Origin: Desulfobacteraceae bacterium
Lineage (GTDB): Bacteria; Desulfobacterota; Desulfobacteria; Desulfobacterales; Desulfosalsimonadaceae
Assembly (NCBI GenBank): GCA_024636355.1
Contig: JAGXHH010000076.1
Span: forward strand, 1-9,655
DNA length: 9,655 bases
Direction: 5' to 3'
Below the pieces are notes generated by a model. That model ran no database searches. It worked only from the letters and a program-made list of their open reading frames with translations, and was not told the origin of the DNA. Made by a program: the position numbers and the translations under genes. How positions within the stretch are numbered: the stretch's first letter is position 1; each line of letters begins with the position of its first letter. Of this stretch, positions 1 to 5,321 are shown piece by piece.

Positions 1-19
1 AGATGTGTATAAGAGACAG
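1..19 (+). other. Tn5/Nextera mosaic-end adapter left at contig edge
   Basis: The first 19 bases are AGATGTGTATAAGAGACAG, identical to the transposase mosaic-end sequence used in tagmentation library kits. The coding frame of the following gene becomes recognisable right after it, which fits an untrimmed adapter joined to genomic DNA. It is not a biological feature, and a natural Tn5 end is very unlikely because nothing else of Tn5 or IS50 is present. Any annotation touching these bases should be ignored. Confidence 0.95.
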
Positions 20-21
20 GC

Positions 22-309
22 ACCCTGGTGGAAAACCGGGTCGCAGCTTTCCCGGATGCGGTCACCGCCCGGGGGAAGAATCACCTGGTGGAACTGCAGA
101 AACTGGTAGCCGAAGGCCACCGCTGCCTGATGTTTTATGTGGTTCAACGGATGGATGCGGATGCCGTGCGGCCTGCGGATGAAATCGATCCGGAATACGG
201 GCGGGAACTGAGAAAAGCGGTCGCGGCCGGTGTCGAGATTGTCGCCTATGACGTCGATATGGACCTCACGGGCATCCAGGTTCGCAACCGACTGCCTTTC
301 CGGTTTTAA
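22..309 (+). CDS. sfsA: SfsA (sugar fermentation stimulation protein), C-terminal fragment
   Basis: This is the C-terminal part (about 95 residues) of an SfsA-family protein, which is about 230-240 residues when complete. The 5' end is missing because the contig starts inside the gene. A GTG at 28 can be read as a start, but it is an internal valine: upstream codons (Thr-Leu at 22-27) continue the family pattern TLVEN. Recognisable family blocks are FPDAVTARGKNHL, where SfsA proteins typically read FPDAxTxRGxxHL, then EGHRCLMFYVVQR, ADEIDPEYG and AGVEIVAYDVD. The family has been linked to sugar fermentation genes and to DNA/nucleotide binding with a nuclease-like fold, but its biochemical role is not settled. 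The stop at 307-309 lies only 9 bases from the stop of the convergent activator gene, leaving no room for a dedicated terminator between them. Confidence 0.93.
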   Translation, partial: TLVENRVAAFPDAVTARGKNHLVELQKLVAEGHRCLMFYVVQRMDADAVRPADEIDPEYGRELRKAVAAGVEIVAYDVDMDLTGIQVRNRLPFRF

Positions 310-318
310 AGCAGGAGA

Positions 319-1683
319 TCAGAGAATTTCCGGAACGGTCTCAGGATGTTCATTGATAAACCGGTACAGTGTGGCCCGACCCACTCCCAGCAGTTTGGCG
401 GCTTTGACCTTGTTGCCACCGGTTTTTTCCAGGGCCGCACGGACCGAGTCGTAATCGAGTTTTTTGTTCGGCCCGCGCCTGGGGCGGCAGACGACCTCCC
501 GCAATTCCATCGGCAGATCCGCGGGCAGGATCAACTTGCCGTTGCACTTGACAATGGCAAACTGCAAGGCATTCTGGAGCTGCCGGACATTTCCGGGCCA
601 GTCATAATCCATCATCTGTGAGAGCGCTTCCCGGGAAACCGCAAGCTGCGTTTTATGGTCGTGATCGATACCGAACTGGTGGAGAAAATGCTGGATCAAT
701 AATGGAATATCGTTTCGCCTGTCGCGCAGGGGAGGCAGATGGATCGGGATGACATTCAAGCGATAAAACAGATCTTCCCGAAACGTTTCTTTCCGTACTT
801 CGTTTTTCAGGTCTTTGTTCGTGGCGGAAATTATCCGGACATCAACGCTGACCGTCTTCTCCCCGCCGACCCTGTCGAACTTGCCGGTCTGCAGGAATCG
901 CAGCAATTTCACTTGAAGGTCCCGGGGCAGTTCGGCGACCTCGTCTAAAAAGATGGTCCCCCCGTGGGCGAGTTCAAATCGCCCTTTTTTATCGCGAATG
1001 GCACCGGTAAACGCGCCTTTGACGTGACCGAAAAGCTCACTTTCGATCAGCCCTTCCGGAAGGGCTCCACAATTAATCGGTACAAACGGCCCCCCGCCCC
1101 GACGGCTTTCCTCGTGGATGGCTTCCGCCACCAGTTCTTTTCCAGTGCCGGTTTCGCCGTAAACGTGCACGGGGAAATCGTAGCTCGACAAATCCCGAAT
1201 CTGCTGAAACACCTGCAGCATCTGGTGATCCCGCCCGATAATGTCGCCGAACCCGGTCATTTCGCCCGATTTCATCTGGAATTTCAGAAAATCGGTCATA
1301 TCCCGGAGCATCGCCATGACACCGAAGATCTCCCCGTTTTCATCCCGCAAGGGGTTTACGGACATTTCCACCTTGCGGCTTTCGCCGTCCCGCGTGAGGA
1401 TATTTACCGGGTATTCCAAACGATCCGTTAAATGCAGGTGCGCGTCTTCGCGACGATCGGCAAACAGGCACCGCTCGCCGCAGAAAGGTGCACCGAAGGT
1501 TTCGTGGCAGTCCCGGTTCAGGGCTTCCTCCCGGGAATACCCGGTGATGCGCTCGGCTTCATGGTTGAAAAAAAAGATGCGTCGATTCAGATCATGGGCA
1601 ATGATGCCTTCCTTGAGATTGTCCAGGATCCGGATCAGGTTTTTTGTATCGGAAATCAGTTTTTTGAATTGGTGTTCAGGCAC
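319..1683 (-). CDS. PAS-domain sigma54-dependent transcriptional activator (AAA+, Fis-type HTH)
   Basis: This 454-residue protein is an enhancer-binding activator that remodels sigma54-RNA polymerase with ATP. An N-terminal PAS sensor (about residues 10-130) carries a Cys triad, C59, C68 and C72. The AAA+ domain (about 145-385) has Walker A GETGTGKE (176-183), the sigma54-contacting GAFTGA loop (223-228), Walker B with D247 and E248, arginines in FREDLFYRLN (301-310) and sensor II WPGNVRQL (362-369). A Fis-type helix-turn-helix ends the protein (about 410-445, recognition segment near GVGRATLYRF). All core motifs are intact, so it should be functional. The start is GTG at 1681-1683. No strong Shine-Dalgarno precedes it, but no better in-frame start was found. 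There is no receiver domain or partner kinase here, so the PAS domain is probably the direct sensor. A redox or metal signal is inferred from the cysteines. Its targets are unknown, and no convincing -24/-12 promoter was found in the window. Confidence 0.93.
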   Translation of the reverse strand: MPEHQFKKLISDTKNLIRILDNLKEGIIAHDLNRRIFFFNHEAERITGYSREEALNRDCHETFGAPFCGERCLFADRREDAHLHLTDRLEYPVNILTRDGESRKVEMSVNPLRDENGEIFGVMAMLRDMTDFLKFQMKSGEMTGFGDIIGRDHQMLQVFQQIRDLSSYDFPVHVYGETGTGKELVAEAIHEESRRGGGPFVPINCGALPEGLIESELFGHVKGAFTGAIRDKKGRFELAHGGTIFLDEVAELPRDLQVKLLRFLQTGKFDRVGGEKTVSVDVRIISATNKDLKNEVRKETFREDLFYRLNVIPIHLPPLRDRRNDIPLLIQHFLHQFGIDHDHKTQLAVSREALSQMMDYDWPGNVRQLQNALQFAIVKCNGKLILPADLPMELREVVCRPRRGPNKKLDYDSVRAALEKTGGNKVKAAKLLGVGRATLYRFINEHPETVPEIL

Positions 1684-1800
1684 GGGTTCAGAAATCTTTC
1701 TGTTTATAGGAACCGCAATGGTTCAATCGATTCTATTTTGAAACGCGCACGGGACGCCGCGTCACTACCTTACCTAAGCTCACACATACAGCATTTACAT

Positions 1801-1828
1801 TCAATAGCATCCCGCAGCCAGAAGTCAA
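1801..1828 (-). promoter_or_regulatory. Possible sigma70-type promoter of the PAS activator gene
   Basis: Read on the minus strand, TTGACT (1823-1828) is five of six matches to a -35 box. After a 16-base spacer comes TATTGA (1801-1806), a weak -10 box with three of six matches. This would give a leader of about 110 bases before the GTG start. The -10 is poor, so this is only a candidate. Confidence 0.3.
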
Positions 1829-1958
1829 GAAATTGTCTCATATTTTACTGATACAGAAACAAGGTTTTTAAAGGGATTTAGATGATGCGCGCGCGCAGTG
1901 CAGGAATTTAAACAGATAGGAGGAAAATTGAGAGTGGGAATAGGGTTTATCAGGAACT

Positions 1959-1998
1959 AAAAAGCCGGCAGGCACTCCGGAAGCTGCCTTGCCGGCTT
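1959..1998 (-). terminator. Intrinsic terminator of the small Cys-protein gene
   Basis: The arms at 1962-1974 and 1985-1998 pair over 13 bp with a single bulged T. The stem contains GCCGGC and a 10-base loop. Read on the minus strand, the hairpin is followed by TTTTT (plus-strand A-run 1959-1963), the order expected for a Rho-independent terminator. It lies about 30 bases beyond the stop codon of the 87-residue gene and should separate it from the activator gene. No T-run follows on the plus strand. Confidence 0.85.
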
Positions 1999-2027
1999 AA
2001 GGCATCAAAACGTTTCCGGTCTACGTT

Positions 2028-2291
2028 TCATTTCGTCGGGGTAATCCCCCGGTCGATATTGCCTTTGAGCTGTGCGATCTGGATACCAAGACCGATGCAT
2101 TGCTTTCCATTCATGCAGGTATCGGCATCTTCGGGTTCCAGATATGTTTTTAATTCATGTACGCCCTTTTTTAGATCAACGACCCACGCCTCTTTTTCCT
2201 TATCGTACTCGACATCCAAATCGATGCCACATTCACCGATATCCGGGTATAGATCCCGTATCTTGCTGCAAAGTTCCTGTTTGTCGTGCAT
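2028..2291 (-). CDS. Small cysteine-containing protein of unknown function
   Basis: This is an 87-residue acidic soluble protein that I do not recognise. The ATG at 2289-2291 is chosen because the minus strand carries GAGGAGG a few bases before it. A longer reading from 2375 would add 28 residues without a ribosome binding site and would overlap the promoter. It has four cysteines: C8, C21, and C59 and C65 in the segment DTCMNGKQCIGLGIQIAQL. The middle (about 28-52) has an alternating charged/hydrophobic pattern typical of small alpha/beta folds. There is no signal peptide or membrane segment. A good promoter lies upstream and a terminator downstream, so it looks like an independently expressed single gene. 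It is divergent from the HD/ferredoxin operon and shares an upstream region containing an FNR-type palindrome. A redox- or metal-related role is possible but is only inferred from the cysteines and neighbours. Confidence 0.8.
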   Translation of the reverse strand: MHDKQELCSKIRDLYPDIGECGIDLDVEYDKEKEAWVVDLKKGVHELKTYLEPEDADTCMNGKQCIGLGIQIAQLKGNIDRGITPTK

Positions 2292-2340
2292 AATGACCTC
2301 CTCGCTCGAACAAGTTGCCGGTTGTTGTAATCTAACATTA

Positions 2341-2369
2341 AAAATAGGTTCTCCGTCCCTGCCTGTCAA
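2341..2369 (-). promoter_or_regulatory. Sigma70-type promoter of the small Cys-protein gene
   Basis: On the minus strand a perfect -35 TTGACA (2364-2369) is followed by a 17-base spacer and TATTTT (2341-2346), four of six matches to the -10 consensus. The predicted start of transcription, near 2334, gives a leader of about 40 bases containing the GAGGAGG ribosome binding site. Spacing and position both fit a housekeeping promoter. Confidence 0.65.
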
Positions 2370-2373
2370 ATCC

Positions 2374-2389
2374 ATCTGTTTTCACAGAT
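2374..2389. repeat. Perfect 6-bp inverted repeat upstream of the small-gene promoter
   Basis: ATCTGT and ACAGAT are separated by TTTC. The repeat sits 4 bases upstream of the -35 box of the minus-strand promoter. The position would suit an activator or repressor operator, but a repeat this short can occur by chance and it matches no operator I can name with confidence. Confidence 0.4.
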
Positions 2390-2479
2390 CCTGGTATTCC
2401 TGTCCTCCATTATTCTGCAAGTCGGATATATCGAACCGGGCGCCGATCAGGAATGCCGGAAGAATTTATTTTCACTTTC

Positions 2480-2493
2480 TTGACCTAAGTCAA
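2480..2493. promoter_or_regulatory. FNR/CRP-family operator (HcpR- or FNR-like palindrome)
   Basis: TTGACCTAAGTCAA has perfect TTGAC and GTCAA half-sites separated by four bases, the geometry of FNR-family sites (E. coli FNR: TTGAT-N4-ATCAA). It lies about 135 bases upstream of the HD-domain gene start and about 190 bases upstream of the divergent small gene. If it is a class II site centred near -41.5 for the plus-strand operon, the -10 would fall near 2516-2521, where TAAAAG is present (a mediocre match). HcpR, a CRP/FNR-family regulator of hybrid-cluster-protein genes in sulfate reducers, is the most attractive candidate given the ferredoxin downstream. The regulator itself is not in this window. 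Confidence 0.65.
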
Positions 2494-2627
2494 AGGCAAT
2501 CCATCATAAGTATTCTAAAAGTATACCAAAAGCGTTTACGGATCATTTTCAGTGATTATATTGGATTCCAACGTCAGGCAACTTTGAGGATCCGTTTAAT
2601 TACCACCCCAAAATGGGAGGGATGCAG

Positions 2628-3356
2628 ATGAAATGTCCCGGACAGGACAGCCGATACTGGCGACCAAGTTCAATCTTTGAAACCGAGTGCCCCGCTTGCC
2701 ACAAGCCGGTCGAATTTTTCAAAGACGACCCGACCCGCAAGTGCGAACATTGCGGGAACAAGTTCGTCAACCCGCACATGGATTTCGGGTGTGCCGCCTA
2801 TTGCAAATTTGCGGATCAGTGCATCGGCGATCTGCCCCCCGAACTGATTGCCGAACGCGAAGAACTGATGAAAGACCGGATTGCTATCGAAATGAAAAAA
2901 TATTTCAAAAAGGATTTCAAGCGGATCGGCCATGCGACACGGGTGGCGCGCCATGCCGAGGCTATCGCAAAAACCGAGGGGGGCGATATGGCCATCATAC
3001 TGGCGGCCGCTTACCTGCATGACATCGGGATCCATGAGGCGGAACGAAAGCACGGATCCACCGCCGGGAAGTACCAGGAAATCGAAGGACCGCCCATTGC
3101 GCGGCAGATAATGGAAAACCTGGGAATCGCCGAACCGATGACGGCTGAAGTCTGCGACATCATCGGGCACCACCATCACCCGAACGAAACCGAAACCCTT
3201 AATTTCAAGGTCCTCTATGATGCCGATCTGATCGCCAATATCGAGGACAATCAAAAAGAAGCACCGTCGGACAGGAACCGGCTCGAAAAAATCATCGAAA
3301 CCGCATTTTTCACACCATCCGGCAAAAACCGCGCCGAAGAACTGTTCTTAACATAA
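2628..3356 (+). CDS. Zinc-ribbon HD-domain phosphohydrolase family protein
   Basis: This is a 242-residue cytoplasmic protein. The start is ATG 2628, beginning MKCPGQDSRYW. The two earlier in-frame ATGs at 2613 and 2622 overlap or follow the GGGAGG ribosome binding site (2615-2620), which is correctly spaced only for 2628. The N-terminal third is Cys-rich: C3, then CxxC at 21/24 and CxxC at 39/42 (a rubredoxin/zinc-ribbon-like knuckle pair), then C55, C59 and C65 in GCAAYCKFADQC. The C-terminal two thirds form an HD domain: H102 (HATRVARHA), the H131-D132 doublet (AAYLHDIG), a run of four His at 181-184 and D198/D200 in LYDADLIAN. HD domains of this type bind two metals and usually hydrolyse phosphoesters or nucleotides, but this substrate is unknown. 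It is the first gene of an operon with the ferredoxin-like gene 14 bases downstream and lies behind an FNR-type operator, suggesting a role in anaerobic or nitrosative-stress metabolism. Confidence 0.87.
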   Translation: MKCPGQDSRYWRPSSIFETECPACHKPVEFFKDDPTRKCEHCGNKFVNPHMDFGCAAYCKFADQCIGDLPPELIAEREELMKDRIAIEMKKYFKKDFKRIGHATRVARHAEAIAKTEGGDMAIILAAAYLHDIGIHEAERKHGSTAGKYQEIEGPPIARQIMENLGIAEPMTAEVCDIIGHHHHPNETETLNFKVLYDADLIANIEDNQKEAPSDRNRLEKIIETAFFTPSGKNRAEELFLT

Positions 3357-3370
3357 ACGGGAGGAACCCT

Positions 3371-4126
3371 ATGAAAACCCTTAGAAAAATAATTGAAATA
3401 GATGAAGAAAAATGCGACGGCTGCGGCCAGTGCGTGCCGTCATGTGCCGAAGGGGCCATTACGATCGTGGACGGCAAAGCCCGCGTAATTGCGGATAACC
3501 TGTGCGACGGACTCGGCGCCTGTCTGGGTGAATGCCCCCAGGATGCTCTGAAAGTCGTGGAGCGGGAAGCCGAAGAATTCGACGAAGAAGCCGTTGAAAA
3601 GCATTTGGAGCAGCAGGAAGAAAAAGTGGAACCAAAGCCGGCACTGGCCTGCGGATGCCCGTCCCAGCAGATAAAGACATTTATCCGATCCCCTGCCGCA
3701 GTACAGGAATCCGGGGCATCGGCACTGGCCCAGTGGCCGATCCAGATCCGTCTGGTTCCGCCGGAAGCCCCCTTCTTAAAAGGTGCGGACCTTCTGGTAC
3801 TGGCCGATTGTGCGGCAGTCGCCTATGCAAACCTGCACAAGGACCTCCTCGAAGGACGGGCCGTCATGATGGGGTGCCCGAAATTCGATGACGCCGAGGG
3901 GTATATCCAGAAATTCGCCCACGTCTTCAAAGTCGCCGGGGTCAAAAGTGTGACCATCGTCTCTATAGAAGTCCCCTGCTGCAGCGGATTGCCCGTTATT
4001 GTCAAAAAAGGCCTGGCCGCCTCCGGTGAAACCGTTCCGATGAATGAAATCGTGGTCAGCGCCCGAGGGCAGATTGTATCCGACTCCCGGGTGAATGAAC
4101 CAAAACGACAGACCGCCACCCTGTAA
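3371..4126 (+). CDS. 4Fe-4S ferredoxin-domain protein (Hcp-associated type)
   Basis: This is a 251-residue iron-sulfur protein. GGGAGG stands 6-7 bases before ATG 3371, and the start lies 14 bases after the HD-gene stop, so the two are co-transcribed. Residues 8-60 form a ferredoxin domain. Cluster I is complete, with C15, C18, C21 and C25 (CDGCGQCVPSC). The second motif is CDGLGACLGEC (C45, C51, C55) with Gly at position 48 where a bacterial ferredoxin has Cys, so it may hold a three-Cys or differently ligated cluster. A charged Glu-rich linker (62-90) leads to a C-terminal domain with further cysteines at 94, 96, 147, 169 and the pair 203-204 (VPCCSGLPV), all possible cluster or disulfide residues. 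I recall proteins of this layout as partners of hybrid cluster protein (Hcp), which reduces NO or hydroxylamine, so electron transfer in nitrosative stress is the best guess. No hcp gene is in this window. Confidence 0.87.
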   Translation: MKTLRKIIEIDEEKCDGCGQCVPSCAEGAITIVDGKARVIADNLCDGLGACLGECPQDALKVVEREAEEFDEEAVEKHLEQQEEKVEPKPALACGCPSQQIKTFIRSPAAVQESGASALAQWPIQIRLVPPEAPFLKGADLLVLADCAAVAYANLHKDLLEGRAVMMGCPKFDDAEGYIQKFAHVFKVAGVKSVTIVSIEVPCCSGLPVIVKKGLAASGETVPMNEIVVSARGQIVSDSRVNEPKRQTATL

Positions 4127-4148
4127 CCGAACCTTCATCTTTCATCTA

Positions 4149-4181
4149 AAAAACCGCCGGGCTATTTCCCCGGCGGTTTTT
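4149..4181. terminator. Bidirectional intrinsic terminator (ferredoxin operon / usp)
   Basis: The arms at 4149-4161 and 4169-4181 pair perfectly over 13 bp with a CCGCCGGG core and a 7-base loop. The right arm ends in TTTTT and the left arm starts with a run of A, so it works in both directions. It lies 23 bases after the ferredoxin-like stop on the plus strand and about 100 bases beyond the stop of the universal stress gene on the minus strand. These genes converge on it. Confidence 0.95.
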
Positions 4182-4186
4182 ATTTC

Positions 4187-4202
4187 AATGCTTAAATGCT
4201 TA
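4187..4202. repeat. Tandem 8-base repeat (AATGCTTA) x2
   Basis: Two exact copies of AATGCTTA lie between the bidirectional terminator and the usp stop codon. The rest of 4203-4280 is low-complexity on the minus strand (runs of AGAGCAAGAGCAAGA and GATCAAGATCAAAG). This looks like a 3' untranslated spacer of the usp gene with no recognised function. Confidence 0.55.
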
Positions 4203-4280
4203 TTCAATTCGCTCAAAGTGATCGCTCTTTTCTTGCTCTTGCTCTCAATCTTTGATCTTGATCCGCTCGTAAAGTCTGTT

Positions 4281-5201
4281 TTAACCACTCTGTGGAGATT
4301 TCTGCGGTGGGGAAACCGATAACACCGGACAGGGCGCCCGGCGAATCACACGGTCGGTGGTCGAACCGACCAGGAGTTCTTCCACCCTGCCGTGTCCCCT
4401 GACCCCGATGACGATAAGATCGATGTCCTGAATTTCGGCATACCGGATGAGCTCGGCATACGGCTTTCCAACCATGACTTGCGTCTGCAGCGTACACCAG
4501 TGCAGCGCCTCCTGGGGTACAAGACCGGCCAGCCGGGATGTGATTGAATCATAGAGATCCTTCTGGAGGGGTTCGCCGGGTGCGGATGGAAATGTCAGTT
4601 CCTTATAGGCGGACGGTTCCACAACGTGCATGATATGAAACTCGCACTCGAACTCCTGGGCGATGCTCAGGGTGGTATGAAAGGCGGCTTCGGAATCGGG
4701 GGAAAAATCATAGCCGACGAGCACCTTGCGAAATGGAAACTGTTGACTAAGGGATTTGCCTTCTTCACCCGAACTCCTCAGAACAAGCAGCGGACAGGAG
4801 AGTGTGCGCATCAGCCGTTCGGTAACAGAGCCGAGAAACAGCCGCCTCAGACCCGATCGGCCATGGGTGGCGGTAATGACCAGATCGATCGCATTTTCCG
4901 CAGCCAACCGGGAGATTTCCTCTGTAGTCTGTCCGAGGGCGACAAGCGGCTGCCACTCTATGGGAGCGTCCTTTACGAGGGATTCGATTTCGTTGCGGGA
5001 AAAATCCATAAACCGTTGCTGTTCATTAATGGGATCGAATACCGCCTCGCCGTAAACTGAAACGGTCGGCAGATCGATGACATGGCAGACGTAGAGCGTG
5101 GCTTCCAGTTCGGTGGCCATTTTAATGCCATACGGAACGACCGGTTCGGAAACGTCGGAAAAGTCTGTTGCACAAAGGATTCGATTGAATTGTTTTCTCA
5201 T
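4281..5201 (-). CDS. Tandem-domain universal stress protein (UspA family)
   Basis: This 306-residue protein has two fused Usp domains, roughly 5-143 and 157-297, each with an alpha/beta nucleotide-binding fold. The start is ATG 5199-5201 with AGGAGGG 8 bases upstream. Each half opens with the typical beta-strand/Asp motif: ILCATDFS with D13, and VLVGYDFS with D165. The second half has the full ATP-binding signature G-x2-G-x9-G-S at G266, G269, G279 and S280. The first half has ATHG followed by nine residues and GS, so Ala111 replaces the first glycine while G114, G124 and S125 remain. This suggests that ATP binding differs between halves. Usp proteins raise survival under starvation, oxidative stress or growth arrest by mechanisms that are mostly undefined. 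It appears monocistronic: the next upstream gene on this strand ends in its own hairpin, and a strong terminator follows. Confidence 0.93.
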   Translation of the reverse strand: MRKQFNRILCATDFSDVSEPVVPYGIKMATELEATLYVCHVIDLPTVSVYGEAVFDPINEQQRFMDFSRNEIESLVKDAPIEWQPLVALGQTTEEISRLAAENAIDLVITATHGRSGLRRLFLGSVTERLMRTLSCPLLVLRSSGEEGKSLSQQFPFRKVLVGYDFSPDSEAAFHTTLSIAQEFECEFHIMHVVEPSAYKELTFPSAPGEPLQKDLYDSITSRLAGLVPQEALHWCTLQTQVMVGKPYAELIRYAEIQDIDLIVIGVRGHGRVEELLVGSTTDRVIRRAPCPVLSVSPPQKSPQSG

Positions 5202-5302
5202 GGCGCCGCCCTCCTGTAATCATTAATGGGGTTCAAGGCACAAAAGAATAATAAGTCTATATCTTACCAAAAGCCACAAAGCCGACAGACCTTTTAAAAA
5301 GA

Positions 5303-5321
5303 AAGGGGAAAATCTTCCCTT
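5303..5321 (-). terminator. Probable weak intrinsic terminator of the trmO operon
   Basis: AAGGGGAA (5303-5310 region) can pair with TTCCCTT (5315-5321) with one bulged G. On the minus strand this hairpin is followed by a T-rich run (plus-strand A-rich 5296-5304). The upstream arm overlaps the trmO stop codon at 5320-5322, so termination would start right at the end of the gene. The stem is short, so the call is moderate. Confidence 0.5.

Larger units (their letters stand above)
1684..2027. other. Intergenic region between activator and small Cys protein
   Basis: This 344-base stretch holds no credible protein gene. It contains a possible promoter for the minus-strand activator (1801-1828), a short inverted repeat GAACC/GGTTC (1710-1724) just upstream of the activator start, the alternating 12-base palindrome TGCGCGCGCGCA (1886-1897), and the minus-strand terminator of the neighbouring small gene (1959-1998). 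An AGGAGG motif near 1919 precedes only a 10-codon TTG-initiated frame, which I do not call a gene. Confidence 0.7.
2292..2627. other. Divergent regulatory region between small Cys gene and HD/ferredoxin operon
   Basis: This 336-base stretch has no credible gene. It holds the minus-strand promoter of the small Cys gene (2341-2369), the inverted repeat ATCTGT-TTTC-ACAGAT (2374-2389) placed just upstream of that promoter, and the FNR/HcpR-type palindrome TTGACCTAAGTCAA (2480-2493). The last part (2494-2620) is AT-rich with several possible -10 elements for the plus-strand operon. A long frame on the plus strand across this region (2059-2631) is antisense to the small gene and has no family resemblance. 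Confidence 0.75.

Noticed and set aside
1709..1724. GAACC/GGTTC inverted repeat upstream of the activator as an operator
   Set aside because: Five-base arms are too short to distinguish from chance, and no matching second copy was seen.
964..1851. Long plus-strand frames opposite the sigma54 activator
   Set aside because: They are complements of a highly conserved coding region and have no ribosome binding sites or recognisable motifs.
1919..1960. AGGAGG followed by a 10-codon TTG-started frame and the hairpin at 1962-1998, as a plus-strand leader peptide/attenuator
   Set aside because: No T-run follows the hairpin on the plus strand, the next downstream gene is on the opposite strand, and the codons show no amino-acid bias.
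2292..2375. 28-residue N-terminal extension of the small Cys protein
   Set aside because: It would overlap the likely promoter and transcription start, and the GAGGAGG site lies just before the ATG at 2291.
2355..2375. Sigma54 -24/-12 promoter for the small Cys gene
   Set aside because: The nearest GC...CC pair has 9 bases between the dinucleotides instead of 10, and the flanking bases do not match. The same place holds a good TTGACA-type promoter.
2059..2631. 190-residue plus-strand frame across the small Cys gene and the divergent regulatory region
   Set aside because: It is antisense to a gene with good promoter, ribosome binding site and terminator, has Ser/Arg-rich low-information composition, runs through the FNR-type site and promoter, and resembles no family.
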